DNA of 64,000 nucleotides from Patescibacteria group bacterium (GTDB lineage: Bacteria; Patescibacteriota; Microgenomatia; UBA1406; GWC2-37-13), in the NCBI GenBank assembly GCA_026415975.1, contig JAOAFZ010000001.1:186001-250000 (forward strand), in the 5' to 3' direction. Below are positions 16,332 to 25,289 of this stretch, in pieces. The notes under the pieces are model-generated. The model was given only the letters and a program-made list of their open reading frames with translations. It did not search any database and was not told the DNA's origin. The stretch's first letter is position 1, and each line of letters opens with the position of its first letter. Made by a program: the position numbers and the translations under genes.

Positions 16332-16835
16332 ATGAAAGATTCAAGCAGCAAACGAAAACAAAAAGACGAATCCCCAAAAAAAACGGAGGCTGCTCCGGCG
16401 CATACTGGTGATGAACTTGCGAGTGCACTTGAACAAGGAGCAGAATACAAGGATAAATATCTGCGTGCCATGGCCGATTACCAGAATCTTGAGCGGCGGG
16501 TTCAGGATGAACGCCAGGAACTGATACCGATGATTCGAAGACAGATCATCAAAGAGTTTCTTCCGGTACTTGCCAATCTGGATACGGCGGAAAAGTTCAT
16601 CACCGATCCCGGCCTGAAGATGATCAAGGATCAGTTCATGCAGACTTTGGGAAATCTTGGTGTCACGGAAATCGATGTTGTTGGCAAGCCCTTTGACCCG
16701 CACACTGCGGAAGCAATCGAAGCAGTACCTGGAAACGAAGATGGTATTGTTGTCGAAGTACTACGCAAAGGATATCAGATAAATGGCAAAGTAATCCAGC
16801 ACGCACAGGTAAAAGTTAGCAAAAAATCGTCGTAA
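16332..16835 (+). CDS. grpE: Nucleotide exchange factor GrpE
   Basis: Exchanges ADP for ATP on DnaK. The 167-aa protein has a charged, disordered N-terminus (1-30), a coiled-coil dimerisation helix with KDKYLRAMADYQNLERR (about 39-56), and the C-terminal beta domain with GKPFDPHTAEAI and VEVLRKGYQINGKVIQHAQV. It lies 21 nt after hrcA and 29 nt before dnaK. Confidence 0.96.
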   Translation: MKDSSSKRKQKDESPKKTEAAPAHTGDELASALEQGAEYKDKYLRAMADYQNLERRVQDERQELIPMIRRQIIKEFLPVLANLDTAEKFITDPGLKMIKDQFMQTLGNLGVTEIDVVGKPFDPHTAEAIEAVPGNEDGIVVEVLRKGYQINGKVIQHAQVKVSKKSS

Positions 16836-16864
16836 AACATTATTAACATTTCTAATTAAACCCA

Positions 16865-18781
16865 ATGGCAAAAATCATCGGTATTGATCTCGGAACAACC
16901 AACTCTGCTGTTGCCGTCATGGAGGGCGGCAAGCCGAAAATTATCCATTCGCAGGAAGGACGAAACGTTATCCCGTCCGTCGTGGATCCCGTGAAAAACG
17001 TAGTCGGCGATGTGGCCAAGCGGCAGATGGTCATCAACCCTAAACAGACCATCTTCTCCGCAAAGCGACTCATGGGTCGTCGCTTCAGTGACGAATCGGT
17101 GCAGCGCGATATTAAGCTTCTCCCTTACACCGTCAAAGCTGGCCGTGACGATATGGCGGTGATCGAGGTGAATGGAAAGGAGTATACTCCGCAGGAGATT
17201 TCTGCGAAGATTCTTCAAAAGATCAAGGCAGATGCGGAAGCCTATCTTGGCGAGAAAGTGGAAAAAGCGGTTATCACAGTGCCGGCTTACTTCGACGATG
17301 CTCAACGCCAGGCAACCAAGCAGGCGGGCGAAATCGCTGGGCTTGAAGTGGTCCGCATCATCAACGAACCAACTGCAGCTGCTCTGGCATATGGTTTGGA
17401 CAAATCGCATGCGCACACTATTGCGGTTTACGATCTTGGCGGAGGTACGTTTGACATTACGATTCTTGAACTCGGCGACGGTGTATTCCAGGTGAAGGCC
17501 ACAAACGGTGATACGCACCTCGGTGGAGATGATTTTGATCAGTTGATTATCGATCACATTGCCAGTGAATTCCAGAAAGAGAACGGCGTGGATCTTCGGA
17601 AGGATACCCAGGCGCTCCAGCGTCTTAAGGACGTCGCGGAAAAGGCAAAGATCGAATTATCCAGCTCGATGGAGGCGGAAATTAACCTGCCGTTCATCAC
17701 GGTAAAAGACAACGTGCCGCAGCATCTTGTCATGAAGCTCTCTCGCTCCAAGCTGGAATCGCTGGTGGATGATCTGATCAAGAAGACATTCCAGCCTGTC
17801 AAGGAAGCCCTTAAAGATGCAAAGCTCACCAAGGATGAGATTGATGAAGTGGTCTTAGTTGGTGGAATGACACGCATGCCAAAGATCATTGAGTCAGTGA
17901 AGGAGTTCTTCGGCAAGGAACCGAACCGCTCGGTAAACCCCGACGAGGTTGTTGCTATCGGTGCTGCTGTACAGGCTGGGGTTCTTACTGGTGAAACAAA
18001 AGATGTGGTGCTCTTAGATGTGACGCCGCTTACCCTGGGTGTAGAAACACTCGGTGGTGTGGCAACCCCACTTATTCCCCGCAACACTACAATCCCGGCC
18101 ACCAAGTCAGAAGTCTTCTCGACGGCCGCCGACAATCAGACCCAGGTCGAGATCCATATTGTCCAGGGAGAGCGTCCGATGGCGGCCGATAATAAGTCGC
18201 TGGGCCGCTTTATACTGGACGGCATTCCGCCTGCGCCGCGGGGCGTGCCGCAAATTGAGGTTTCATTCGATATCGATGCGAACGGTATTCTTACCGTAAC
18301 CGCAAAGGACAAGGCCACCGGCAAGGAACAGTCCATCAAGATCACCGGTTCTACTGGTCTCACCAAAGAAGAGATTGAGCGCATGAAGGAGGAGGCAGAA
18401 AAGAATGCCGAAGCCGATAAAGCGCTACGTGAGAAGGTCGAGGCCAAAAATAAGGCGGATCACATGATCTTTGTCGCCGAGAAATCTCTCAAGGATGCGG
18501 GTGATAAAGCTCCGGCCGACGTTAAGGCAGAGGTACAAGGAAAGATTGAAGAACTTAAGAAGATTATCGAGTCAGGTACGGCGCAGGAAATTGATGCCAA
18601 GACTAGCGAGCTATCCTCTGCGATCCAGAAGCTCGGTCCTGCGATCCAAGAAAACCAAAAGAGTGAAGCGCAGGATGCCTCTAGCTCAAACGGGACAACG
18701 GACGGAGCTGGTGAAAATACGGAGGTCGGCGGCTCTAAAAACACGGATAAAGACGTTGAGGAGGGCGAAGTAGTTAGCTAA
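16865..18781 (+). CDS. dnaK: Molecular chaperone DnaK (Hsp70)
   Basis: ATP-dependent Hsp70. The 638-aa protein begins with [18 protein letters not shown], has [13 protein letters not shown] near 191, [10 protein letters not shown] near 335, and a substrate-binding domain with [14 protein letters not shown] near 386; the C-terminal lid ends in a disordered tail with EEGEVVS. Codon use is richer in C-ending codons than in the neighbouring genes, consistent with high expression. Substrate capture is helped by DnaJ, encoded 6 nt downstream. Confidence 0.98.
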   Translation: MAKIIGIDLGTTNSAVAVMEGGKPKIIHSQEGRNVIPSVVDPVKNVVGDVAKRQMVINPKQTIFSAKRLMGRRFSDESVQRDIKLLPYTVKAGRDDMAVIEVNGKEYTPQEISAKILQKIKADAEAYLGEKVEKAVITVPAYFDDAQRQATKQAGEIAGLEVVRIINEPTAAALAYGLDKSHAHTIAVYDLGGGTFDITILELGDGVFQVKATNGDTHLGGDDFDQLIIDHIASEFQKENGVDLRKDTQALQRLKDVAEKAKIELSSSMEAEINLPFITVKDNVPQHLVMKLSRSKLESLVDDLIKKTFQPVKEALKDAKLTKDEIDEVVLVGGMTRMPKIIESVKEFFGKEPNRSVNPDEVVAIGAAVQAGVLTGETKDVVLLDVTPLTLGVETLGGVATPLIPRNTTIPATKSEVFSTAADNQTQVEIHIVQGERPMAADNKSLGRFILDGIPPAPRGVPQIEVSFDIDANGILTVTAKDKATGKEQSIKITGSTGLTKEEIERMKEEAEKNAEADKALREKVEAKNKADHMIFVAEKSLKDAGDKAPADVKAEVQGKIEELKKIIESGTAQEIDAKTSELSSAIQKLGPAIQENQKSEAQDASSSNGTTDGAGENTEVGGSKNTDKDVEEGEVVS

Positions 18782-18787
18782 CGTCCT

Positions 18788-19660
18788 ATGGCCGACTATT
18801 ACGAACTGCTCGGGTTGAGCAAAAATGCCTCAGTCGCGGATATCAAGGCAGCATACCGGAAAAAAGCGCTCGAGTGGCACCCGGACCGGAATAAGTCCCC
18901 CGATGCCGAAAAGACCTTTAAAGAGATCAACAGAGCGTATGAGGTCCTTTCCGACCCCAAAAAGAGGCAGATCTATGACCAGGTTGGCCATGCTGCATAT
19001 GAAAAGTTTGGAGGTCGAGCGGCCGGCGGATACCCCGGCGGGGGGGCAGCTGCAGGACAGGGGCCATTCGGGGGGTACACTTATACTGGTCGGCCGGAGG
19101 ACTTCGGCTTCGATTTCGATGTCAACTTTAACGATCCCTTCGAGATCTTCGAGCAGTTTTTCGGCGGCCAGTCGCCATTTGGCGGGCGGGCTCGCACCAG
19201 ACGGCCGCTATACCAGATGAAGCTGACATTTGATGAGGCGGTAAAGGGGGTGGAAAAGGAGACCGTTATAGGGGGGAAAACCCGTAAAATCAAGATTCCT
19301 GCCGGTGTCGATTCCGGTACCACGATCCGCTTCGAAGACTTTGATCTGACGGTTGAGGTGGCTCCACACAAGTACTTCAAGCGCGAGGGTCAGAACGTGA
19401 TCTATGAGCAGGAAATCTCGATTCCGGATGCGGTTCTGGGGACGACCATTGAAGTTCCTACGATTGATGGCAGTGTGAAGCTTAAGGTTCGTCCCGGGAC
19501 GGCCAGTGGTTCCGTGGTGCGCCTGAAAGATCGTGGAATTCCCTATCCGCGGTCGAACAGGAGAGGGGATCAGTATATTGTCTTTAAGATCAAAATACCT
19601 GAGAACCTCTCCGGTAAAGGAAAAAAACTTATGGAAGAGTTGCGAAAGGAGCTAAGCTGA
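18788..19660 (+). CDS. dnaJ: DnaJ-type co-chaperone without zinc finger (CbpA-like)
   Basis: A 290-aa Hsp40. The J domain (1-68) carries the HPD motif ([20 protein letters not shown]). A Gly/Phe-rich linker (about 75-110) and the two beta-sandwich peptide-binding domains follow. The four CxxCxGxG zinc-binding repeats of DnaJ type I are absent, making it a type II (CbpA-like) protein. It lies directly after dnaK (6 nt) in the HrcA-controlled operon and would stimulate the ATPase of DnaK. No type I DnaJ is seen in the window. Confidence 0.93.
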   Translation: MADYYELLGLSKNASVADIKAAYRKKALEWHPDRNKSPDAEKTFKEINRAYEVLSDPKKRQIYDQVGHAAYEKFGGRAAGGYPGGGAAAGQGPFGGYTYTGRPEDFGFDFDVNFNDPFEIFEQFFGGQSPFGGRARTRRPLYQMKLTFDEAVKGVEKETVIGGKTRKIKIPAGVDSGTTIRFEDFDLTVEVAPHKYFKREGQNVIYEQEISIPDAVLGTTIEVPTIDGSVKLKVRPGTASGSVVRLKDRGIPYPRSNRRGDQYIVFKIKIPENLSGKGKKLMEELRKELS

Positions 19661-19685
19661 AAAGAACGCTCGTTTTTGGTACAAT
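19657..19685 (+). promoter_or_regulatory. Promoter of efp
   Basis: CTGAAA (19657-19662), 17 nt, then extended -10 TGGTACAAT (-10 at 19680-19685). The predicted start near 19692 leaves a leader of about 26 nt to ATG 19718. The -35 element overlaps the dnaJ stop codon. Confidence 0.5.
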
Positions 19686-19717
19686 AAGCTTTCCATAGAT
19701 TCTGTTTATCACGTCAC

Positions 19718-20278
19718 ATGAAAATCAATGCCGGTAATATCAAAAAAGGTGAGTTCGTTCTGTATCAGGATAAGCCTCATCAGGTGCTGAAAGCCGAGTT
19801 CTATTCTCCCGGCAAGGGATCTGCTCTTATGCGCACCCGGCTCAAGAATGTCGAATCGGGTAAACAGGTTGACTATACCTTCAAATCAAACGAAATTGTG
19901 GAAACTATCGAAGTGGTATCCCTCGAAATGCAGTATCTGTATAAGGATGCTGAAAATATGTACGCTATGGACAAAGACTATGAACAATATACGATTCCGC
20001 TCACAGTAGCCGGGGATGCGGTAAACTATTTAAAAGAAGGAGAAACAATCTTCGTATATATGTATGCCGAGCGTCCGCTTGCAATCAGGCCGCCGGCGAC
20101 TGTTCGCCTTACCGTTATTGAAACGGAAGATGCAGTAAAGGGTGATACTGTGTCTGGTGCACGCAAACCGGCAATAGTTGAAACCGGTATTACCGTCATG
20201 GTTCCTCTCTTTGTAAAACAGGGAGAAACCATAGTTGTCAATCCGGAAACCGGCGAGTACACAGAACGCGCCAATTGA
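19718..20278 (+). CDS. efp: Elongation factor P
   Basis: Rescues ribosomes stalled at polyproline stretches. The 186-aa product has the KOW-like domain I with the loop YSPGKGSALMRTRLKN (about 28-43), whose Lys is the usual modification site, and two OB domains; the EF-P signature appears as KPAIVETGITVMVPLFVKQG. No modification enzyme (EpmA, EarP or YmfI type) is seen in the window. A client could be the polyproline-rich tail of the DHH protein at 1-1140; that is inference. Confidence 0.96.
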   Translation: MKINAGNIKKGEFVLYQDKPHQVLKAEFYSPGKGSALMRTRLKNVESGKQVDYTFKSNEIVETIEVVSLEMQYLYKDAENMYAMDKDYEQYTIPLTVAGDAVNYLKEGETIFVYMYAERPLAIRPPATVRLTVIETEDAVKGDTVSGARKPAIVETGITVMVPLFVKQGETIVVNPETGEYTERAN

Positions 20279-20318
20279 AAACGGCTCTTCCGTCCCGTTC
20301 GGGATTTCCGCCACCGCT

Positions 20319-20939
20319 ATGCTATCAGTAGGGACAATTTTATCCAGACAACGGAAAAATAAAGGACTTTCGATCAGACAAGTCGAGGAGAAAACCCGTA
20401 TTCGGGAAAAATTTCTGCGCGCACTTGAAGAAAATGACTGGAAAGTTTTTTCATCAAAGGTTTATATCACGGGTCTTATAAAGAATTATTCGGAGTTTCT
20501 TGATCTGGACACCGAATCGATGATTGCTTACTTCCGCCGTGACTATGAACGGCAGGAAGAAGTGAAGTTCAAGAAAAAAGTCGAGTCAAAATATTTTAAA
20601 TCGGAGACCCGGCGAATAGTAATTGCAGGGGTGGCGGTCCTGCTCCTGGTATTTGCGGTTTATTTTGGTTATCAGGTTAAGCTGTTTCTTACACCGCCGA
20701 GTCTTTCAATTACCCAACCGACGGAAGGAACATTTCGCGGTATCGAGGCAATTACCGTGCAAGGCATTACAGAAAAGGATGCGAGTGTGTATATTTATGG
20801 TGAGCGGGTATATCAAAATCAGAAAGGGGTATTCGAATACACCATGCCGCTTAAGAAGGGAAGTAACACCATCGTTATAGAGGTTATAGGCGCAAACGGT
20901 AAGAAAAACCGAGTTGAACGAACCTTTATTTTGCAATAA
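20319..20939 (+). CDS. RodZ-like membrane protein with HTH and Ig-like domain
   Basis: A 206-aa single-pass protein. Residues 1-70 form the RodZ-type helix-turn-helix (GTILSRQRKNKGLSIRQVEE, ending in GLIKNYSEFLDLD), a basic juxtamembrane stretch follows, then a membrane helix (IVIAGVAVLLLVFAVYFGYQ, about 105-124) and an external Ig-like domain with the FEYTMPLKKGSNTIVIEV strand. RodZ links MreB to the cell wall in rods; no mreB is seen here, so a shape role is inference. ATG 20319 is preferred because earlier in-frame starts lie inside efp. It converges with radA, overlapping by 14 nt. Confidence 0.8.
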   Translation: MLSVGTILSRQRKNKGLSIRQVEEKTRIREKFLRALEENDWKVFSSKVYITGLIKNYSEFLDLDTESMIAYFRRDYERQEEVKFKKKVESKYFKSETRRIVIAGVAVLLLVFAVYFGYQVKLFLTPPSLSITQPTEGTFRGIEAITVQGITEKDASVYIYGERVYQNQKGVFEYTMPLKKGSNTIVIEVIGANGKKNRVERTFILQ

Positions 20940-22209
20940 GCCTCTTCATAAGCTGCTTTACATCTTTCGTATCATGGCTTGATATGACTGACGTAAACTG
21001 AAGCCGTTTCGACTCAGAAGCAATTCGCTTCTGGTGGGGAACTGATCGGATTTCACCAAGTAATCCCACTTCTCCGACAAATATCGTTTTTTCCGGCAGT
21101 CGCAGGTTTTTCATCGAAGATATCAGCGCTGCCATAATTCCCATATCTGCCGCTGGTGAACGAACTTCAAGTCCGCCCACGACATTGACATAAATATCCA
21201 TGGCATCAAAACTCAGATTCAAGTGTTTGCGCATTACGGCAAGGAGGAGAAGGAGTTTGTTATAGTCGATTCCTTTTACTACCCGTCTCGGTACTGGTAA
21301 CGACGTAGGCACTGTCAGAGCTTGTATCTCAAAGAAAAGAGGGCGGTTCCCATCGATGATTCCGGCCACAGCTTTTCCCGGTACTGAGACGTCTACCTCG
21401 CCTACAAAAGCGATCGATTCTGTTATCTCTTCCAGGCCACCGCCTGCCATCTGGAAAATGCCGATCTCGTCCGTGGAAGCAAACCGATTCTTCTGATTTC
21501 GTAAAATACGGTATTGTGATATACGCTCGCCTTCAAAGAGCAACACTGCGTCGACAATATGTTCCAAAGTTTTCGGACCCGAGACATCACCTCCTTTTGT
21601 TACATGTCCAACAATCACCATAGGAATACGAAGCTCCTTTGCCAACTGTACCAGCCGGTATGTCAACTCCCGAATTTGTGCGATGCTTCCAGGCTGACTT
21701 TCGATGCGGTTTGAATAGAGTGTCTGGATGGAATCGATGACGATAATTTCAAATTCATTTTTACGCTCACGAATACCGTCTTCCAGTGCTTCCAGTTGAA
21801 GCGTATTTGTAAAAATAAATTTCCCATGGTCAACACCGAGTCTATCTGCACGCCCTTTGATCTGTTCTCCACCCTCTTCACCGGAAACGTAGAGAGTACG
21901 GAAGTTCTGCATCGCCTGCAAAATTAGTGTTGATTTTCCGATACCCGGTTCGCCTGTTAGAAGTACGACAGCACCTTTGACGAAGCCGCCTCCCAGTACA
22001 CGGTCGAACTCATGTATACCGCTCGGGTAACGGGTCATGTCCCCTTTGCCAAATGAAGAGAGCGATACTGTCTTCATTGTATCCGAAGTTTTACGATTAC
22101 TGCCATCGGGTGTGTCTTGCATTTTCTTGAATGTATTCCACTCACCGCAACCCGGACACCTTCCGAGCCAGCTAGCTGATCCGTAACCACAATTACTGCA
22201 TACATGCAT
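20926..22209 (-). CDS. radA: DNA repair protein RadA
   Basis: RecA-like ATPase that drives branch migration in recombination. The 427-aa protein has an N-terminal C4 zinc finger (CSNCGYGSASWLGRCPGCGEW, with the finger at about 4-22), Walker A GEPGIGKST (about 85-93), Walker B IIVIDSIQTL, the RadA-specific KNRFx motif and a Lon-like C-terminal domain. The KNRFG motif reads KNRFA (Gly to Ala), a mild change. It starts 6 nt after a TATAAT box. Confidence 0.96.
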   Translation of the reverse strand: MHVCSNCGYGSASWLGRCPGCGEWNTFKKMQDTPDGSNRKTSDTMKTVSLSSFGKGDMTRYPSGIHEFDRVLGGGFVKGAVVLLTGEPGIGKSTLILQAMQNFRTLYVSGEEGGEQIKGRADRLGVDHGKFIFTNTLQLEALEDGIRERKNEFEIIVIDSIQTLYSNRIESQPGSIAQIRELTYRLVQLAKELRIPMVIVGHVTKGGDVSGPKTLEHIVDAVLLFEGERISQYRILRNQKNRFASTDEIGIFQMAGGGLEEITESIAFVGEVDVSVPGKAVAGIIDGNRPLFFEIQALTVPTSLPVPRRVVKGIDYNKLLLLLAVMRKHLNLSFDAMDIYVNVVGGLEVRSPAADMGIMAALISSMKNLRLPEKTIFVGEVGLLGEIRSVPHQKRIASESKRLQFTSVISSHDTKDVKQLMKRLIAK

Positions 22210-22215
22210 AGCGGC

Positions 22216-22221
22216 ATTATA
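22216..22221 (-). promoter_or_regulatory. -10 box of radA (leaderless)
   Basis: TATAAT on the minus strand with 6 nt to ATG 22209. No strong -35 element; the divergent PEGA promoter lies just beyond it. Confidence 0.5.
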
Positions 22222-22238
22222 CCCGACACTCCGCCACC

Positions 22239-22267
22239 TTGCATATTAGCTCTAACTCAATTAGAAT
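22239..22267 (+). promoter_or_regulatory. Promoter of the PEGA/SH3 gene
   Basis: TTGCAT (22239-22244), 17 nt, TAGAAT (22262-22267). The predicted start near 22274 gives a leader of about 8 nt if ATG 22282 is used; ATG 22270 would lie upstream of that start site. Confidence 0.45.
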
Positions 22268-22281
22268 GGATGAGCACGTTT

Positions 22282-23196
22282 ATGAAAAAAAAGATCGTGT
22301 ATGTACTCTTTCTCGTCACGGGATTCGGGATTTTCATTCTCCTGAAAGATGTAATTTTCAAGCGGGAGGCGGATATGGGACGTCTAAGAATTCATTCGTC
22401 ACCGTCTGCAGGAGTTTTTATTGATTCCACAGCTGTCGGAAAAACCCCATTCGAAGATAAGTTAAAAGCAGGAGAATACACTGTCAAACTTATTCCCGAG
22501 GGAATGGCATCAAATATTGTTTCCTGGCAGGGAAAAGTCCGGGTTACTCAGCATGCATTAACATACGTCAACAGAGAACTTGGTTCTTCTGAGGTGTCAT
22601 CCGGAGGAGAAATTATGACTATGCAGCGGGTGGAAGGAAAGATGAAGTCAGGTAACCATGGTCAGGTCTATGTGGAAACAGATCCGCCAGGCGCAATAGT
22701 TTATTTTGACAATGATGAAAAGGGAGTTGCCCCCATTGCGTTAAATGATATCTTGAGTGGAAATCACGAGGTCTCCGTCTATCTTCCGGGATTTTTCCGC
22801 CGCACACAAAAGATTAATGTCGATGGCGGATACCGTACCAGTATCTCCTTTTCGCTAGTAGTCGATTCTACTAAAAAAGATGTCAATCAATTACTAAAGG
22901 AAAAACAGGCACAACGTGAGAAGGAGAAGAAGGAAGCGACAGAGAGTGCAGAGCTGGACACATCCGGGGCTGAAGACAACTCACCAAAAGTGACGATACA
23001 GAATACTCCGACTGGATTTCTTCGTGTGCGTTCAGAACCGACTGTCAACTCAATCGAGATTGCGAAAGTATCACCAAATGAGACCTATGTTCTGGTGGAG
23101 GAGACCGACGGCTGGTTTAAAATACGCCTTGAATCCGGAAGTGAAGGCTGGATCTCAAGTGACTACGCAGTGAAACAGGAGAAATCAGATAATTAA
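22282..23196 (+). CDS. Exported PEGA-repeat protein with C-terminal SH3 domain
   Basis: A 304-aa protein. The signal anchor (KKKIVYVLFLVTGFGIFILL, residues 2-21) is followed by PEGA domain 1 (GRLRIHSSPSAGVFIDS), PEGA domain 2 (GQVYVETDPPGAIVYFDN), a highly charged coiled segment (KEKQAQREKEKKEATES) and a bacterial SH3 domain (GFLRVRSEPTVNSIEI to WISSDYAV). PEGA and SH3b domains are typical of cell-surface proteins; the SH3b part may bind peptidoglycan. A start at 22270 adds four residues. The stop is followed by a 42-nt gap before the convergent GT2-GtrA gene, the only convergent pair here that does not overlap. Confidence 0.8.
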   Translation: MKKKIVYVLFLVTGFGIFILLKDVIFKREADMGRLRIHSSPSAGVFIDSTAVGKTPFEDKLKAGEYTVKLIPEGMASNIVSWQGKVRVTQHALTYVNRELGSSEVSSGGEIMTMQRVEGKMKSGNHGQVYVETDPPGAIVYFDNDEKGVAPIALNDILSGNHEVSVYLPGFFRRTQKINVDGGYRTSISFSLVVDSTKKDVNQLLKEKQAQREKEKKEATESAELDTSGAEDNSPKVTIQNTPTGFLRVRSEPTVNSIEIAKVSPNETYVLVEETDGWFKIRLESGSEGWISSDYAVKQEKSDN

Positions 23197-23238
23197 TAAC
23201 TTTAGATCTAACCCCACTCTTGAGCGACGCGAGCCATC

Positions 23239-24348
23239 CTATCGGGAATCTTTCCAGATGAATTTGTTATAGAAGAAATAGGAATAGGGAATCACAAGTA
23301 ATATTATTATCAGCGCGTTGTAAAGGATAATATTTGATTTTCCGAAGAGATATGTCATTACACTGATGCCGATCGTCTGAATGAAAATGTTTCCGGAAGA
23401 TACAATATTAAATTTCAGAAGCCCTCTGAAATACGTTTTCCACCTTAGATCAAGCTGCTTATGTGAAAAGCTCCAGAAATTATTAAGCGTAAAGTTCGAG
23501 ATGATAACAGTTTCGGCACTGATGAGTTTTGCGAACCATGGCGGGAAATGCAATTTCAAAGCAAGAATATACAAGATAATTGAATCAAGAAGAAAACCTG
23601 TTCCGCCAACAAGAACAAACTTGACGAACGACGATTCCAAGAATACATAGAGGAGTGTCTGGATGATGTACTCAATAGAGTCAATCTTCGATTTTCCTTC
23701 CTTCCGGTCCTTGAACTGAATCGGGAGTTCCTTTACCGTCGCTCCATTCTTAAGTGCATTATCGAGAATTGCCACCTGAAATACATATCCGGAAAAATTA
23801 TCTACCTTGGCAATGATATTTCGAATCAGTGGCGCACGAATTGCCCGGAATCCAGAGGTCCAATCTGTGATCTTCATGTTCATGAAGCCGATGCGAATTA
23901 TCCAATTTCCCAGGACAGAAAATAGTTTCCGGTGAAAATCCCAATTTTCCGGGATACTTCCCCCTTTCGTATACCGCGATCCGATAACAAAGTCGGCTCC
24001 GGATTCGATCAAGCTCAGGAAAGCCGGAATTTTAGCCGGTTCATGTGATAAATCAGCATCCATCTGAAATATAATGTCTGCGTTCAGTATATTCAGTGCA
24101 TACTCAAATCCTCGGATATACGCCTTACCAAGTCCTTCTTTTTTAGTCCGTAGGATGTGTAGTTTCTTGTAGTTTTTCTGGAGCCCTGTAACTATTTCGT
24201 CGGTTCGGTCCTGAGAGGTGCTTTCTACCACGAGAATATGCAAATCCCATGATGGTTTTTTCCCAGCCTGTGCAAAAACGCCCTCGATTACACTGCGAAT
24301 ATTCCCTTCCTCATTATAGGTTGGAAGGATGACAACTGCACGACTCAT
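23239..24348 (-). CDS. Polyprenol-phosphate glycosyltransferase (GT2) fused to GtrA domain
   Basis: A 369-aa protein. Residues 1-235 are a DPM1-like GT2 domain (VILPTYNEEGNIRSVIEG at about 6-23; the DxD motif in QMDADLSHE; ITDWTSGFRAIRAP), which transfers a hexose from a nucleotide sugar to a polyprenyl phosphate. Residues 245-365 form a GtrA-like four-helix membrane domain (FVKFVLVGGTGFLLDSIILY), often linked to flipping or docking of the lipid-linked sugar. It overlaps the preceding decarboxylase gene by 4 nt and closes the minus-strand run. The sugar is not determined. Confidence 0.92.
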   Translation of the reverse strand: MSRAVVILPTYNEEGNIRSVIEGVFAQAGKKPSWDLHILVVESTSQDRTDEIVTGLQKNYKKLHILRTKKEGLGKAYIRGFEYALNILNADIIFQMDADLSHEPAKIPAFLSLIESGADFVIGSRYTKGGSIPENWDFHRKLFSVLGNWIIRIGFMNMKITDWTSGFRAIRAPLIRNIIAKVDNFSGYVFQVAILDNALKNGATVKELPIQFKDRKEGKSKIDSIEYIIQTLLYVFLESSFVKFVLVGGTGFLLDSIILYILALKLHFPPWFAKLISAETVIISNFTLNNFWSFSHKQLDLRWKTYFRGLLKFNIVSSGNIFIQTIGISVMTYLFGKSNIILYNALIIILLVIPYSYFFYNKFIWKDSR

Positions 24349-25286
24349 AAAAGATTTCTGAAATACTCAACAGTATAGACGAGACCTGCCTCTAGCTCAA
24401 CAGCAGGTTCCCAGCCAAGAAGTAATCGTGCCTTTGTAATATCTGGCCGTCTTCTTTGTGGGTCATCTTTACCTATGGGTTTATAGACAATTTCCGAGTC
24501 GGAACCAGTGATAGTCTTAATAATTTTTGCTATTTCAAGAACAGTTTTCTCGTTTGGGTTTCCAAGATTGATTACCTCCATCCCGAGACCGTCTCTGGTT
24601 GCAAGTTCATAAAGGCCATGTACCATGTCTGATACATAGCATAGCGAGCGGGTCTGAGAACCGTTTCCGAATACTGTGATATCTTTGCCGGAAATACACT
24701 GGGTGATAAAATTTGAGACAACCCTTCCATCGTCAGGTTCCATTGCAGGACCGTATGTATTGAAGATTCGGGCGACTCTCACATCTATCCCGTACGTTGT
24801 ACCGTAGGTATAGGTGATTGCCTCTGCGTATCGTTTAGCCTCATCATAACAGGAACGGGGCCCGAATGAATTTACATTTCCCCAGTATTCCTCCTTTTGC
24901 GGATGCTCCTTAGGGTCACCATACACTTCAGAGGTGGATGCCAACAGAAATCTCGGAGAATTTGTGCGACGCATGAACTCCAGCACCCGATGTGTTCCCT
25001 CAGCGTTCGTGCGAAGAGTCTGAAGAGGATACTTCGAGTACTGTACCGGTGATGCCGGCGAAGCCAGGTGAAAAACCACGTCGAAACTGTCCAAAGTGTT
25101 GAAGTCAAAACTCACGATGTCAGCCTCCAGAAAAGTGCATCCAGGCTTCGAAATTAGGGGTTCAATGTTCCGGTGATTACCCGTAATAAGGTTATCAATA
25201 ATCGTTACTTCATGATCATGCAACAAACAGTGCTTTGCAAGATGTGATCCTATGAAGCCTGCACCGCCGGTTATTAATACCTTCAT
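24345..25286 (-). CDS. UDP-glucuronate decarboxylase (UDP-xylose synthase-like)
   Basis: Extended short-chain dehydrogenase (313 aa). GGAGFIGSHL (7-16) binds NAD; the UXS-type signature FHLASPASPVQYSKYPLQTL, the YGDPKEHPQKEEYWGN stretch and the GPRSCYDEAKRYAE segment with the catalytic Y-x-x-x-K all match UDP-xylose synthases closely. Product: UDP-xylose from UDP-glucuronate. The gene lies 3 nt after a UDP-sugar dehydrogenase that would supply its substrate. Confidence 0.9.
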   Translation of the reverse strand: MKVLITGGAGFIGSHLAKHCLLHDHEVTIIDNLITGNHRNIEPLISKPGCTFLEADIVSFDFNTLDSFDVVFHLASPASPVQYSKYPLQTLRTNAEGTHRVLEFMRRTNSPRFLLASTSEVYGDPKEHPQKEEYWGNVNSFGPRSCYDEAKRYAEAITYTYGTTYGIDVRVARIFNTYGPAMEPDDGRVVSNFITQCISGKDITVFGNGSQTRSLCYVSDMVHGLYELATRDGLGMEVINLGNPNEKTVLEIAKIIKTITGSDSEIVYKPIGKDDPQRRRPDITKARLLLGWEPAVELEAGLVYTVEYFRNLL

Positions 25287-25289
25287 ACC

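Noticed and set aside
16856-17557. Long minus-strand frame (233 codons) antisense to dnaK
   Set aside because: Mirror of the codon bias of dnaK; Hsp70 is complete on the other strand.
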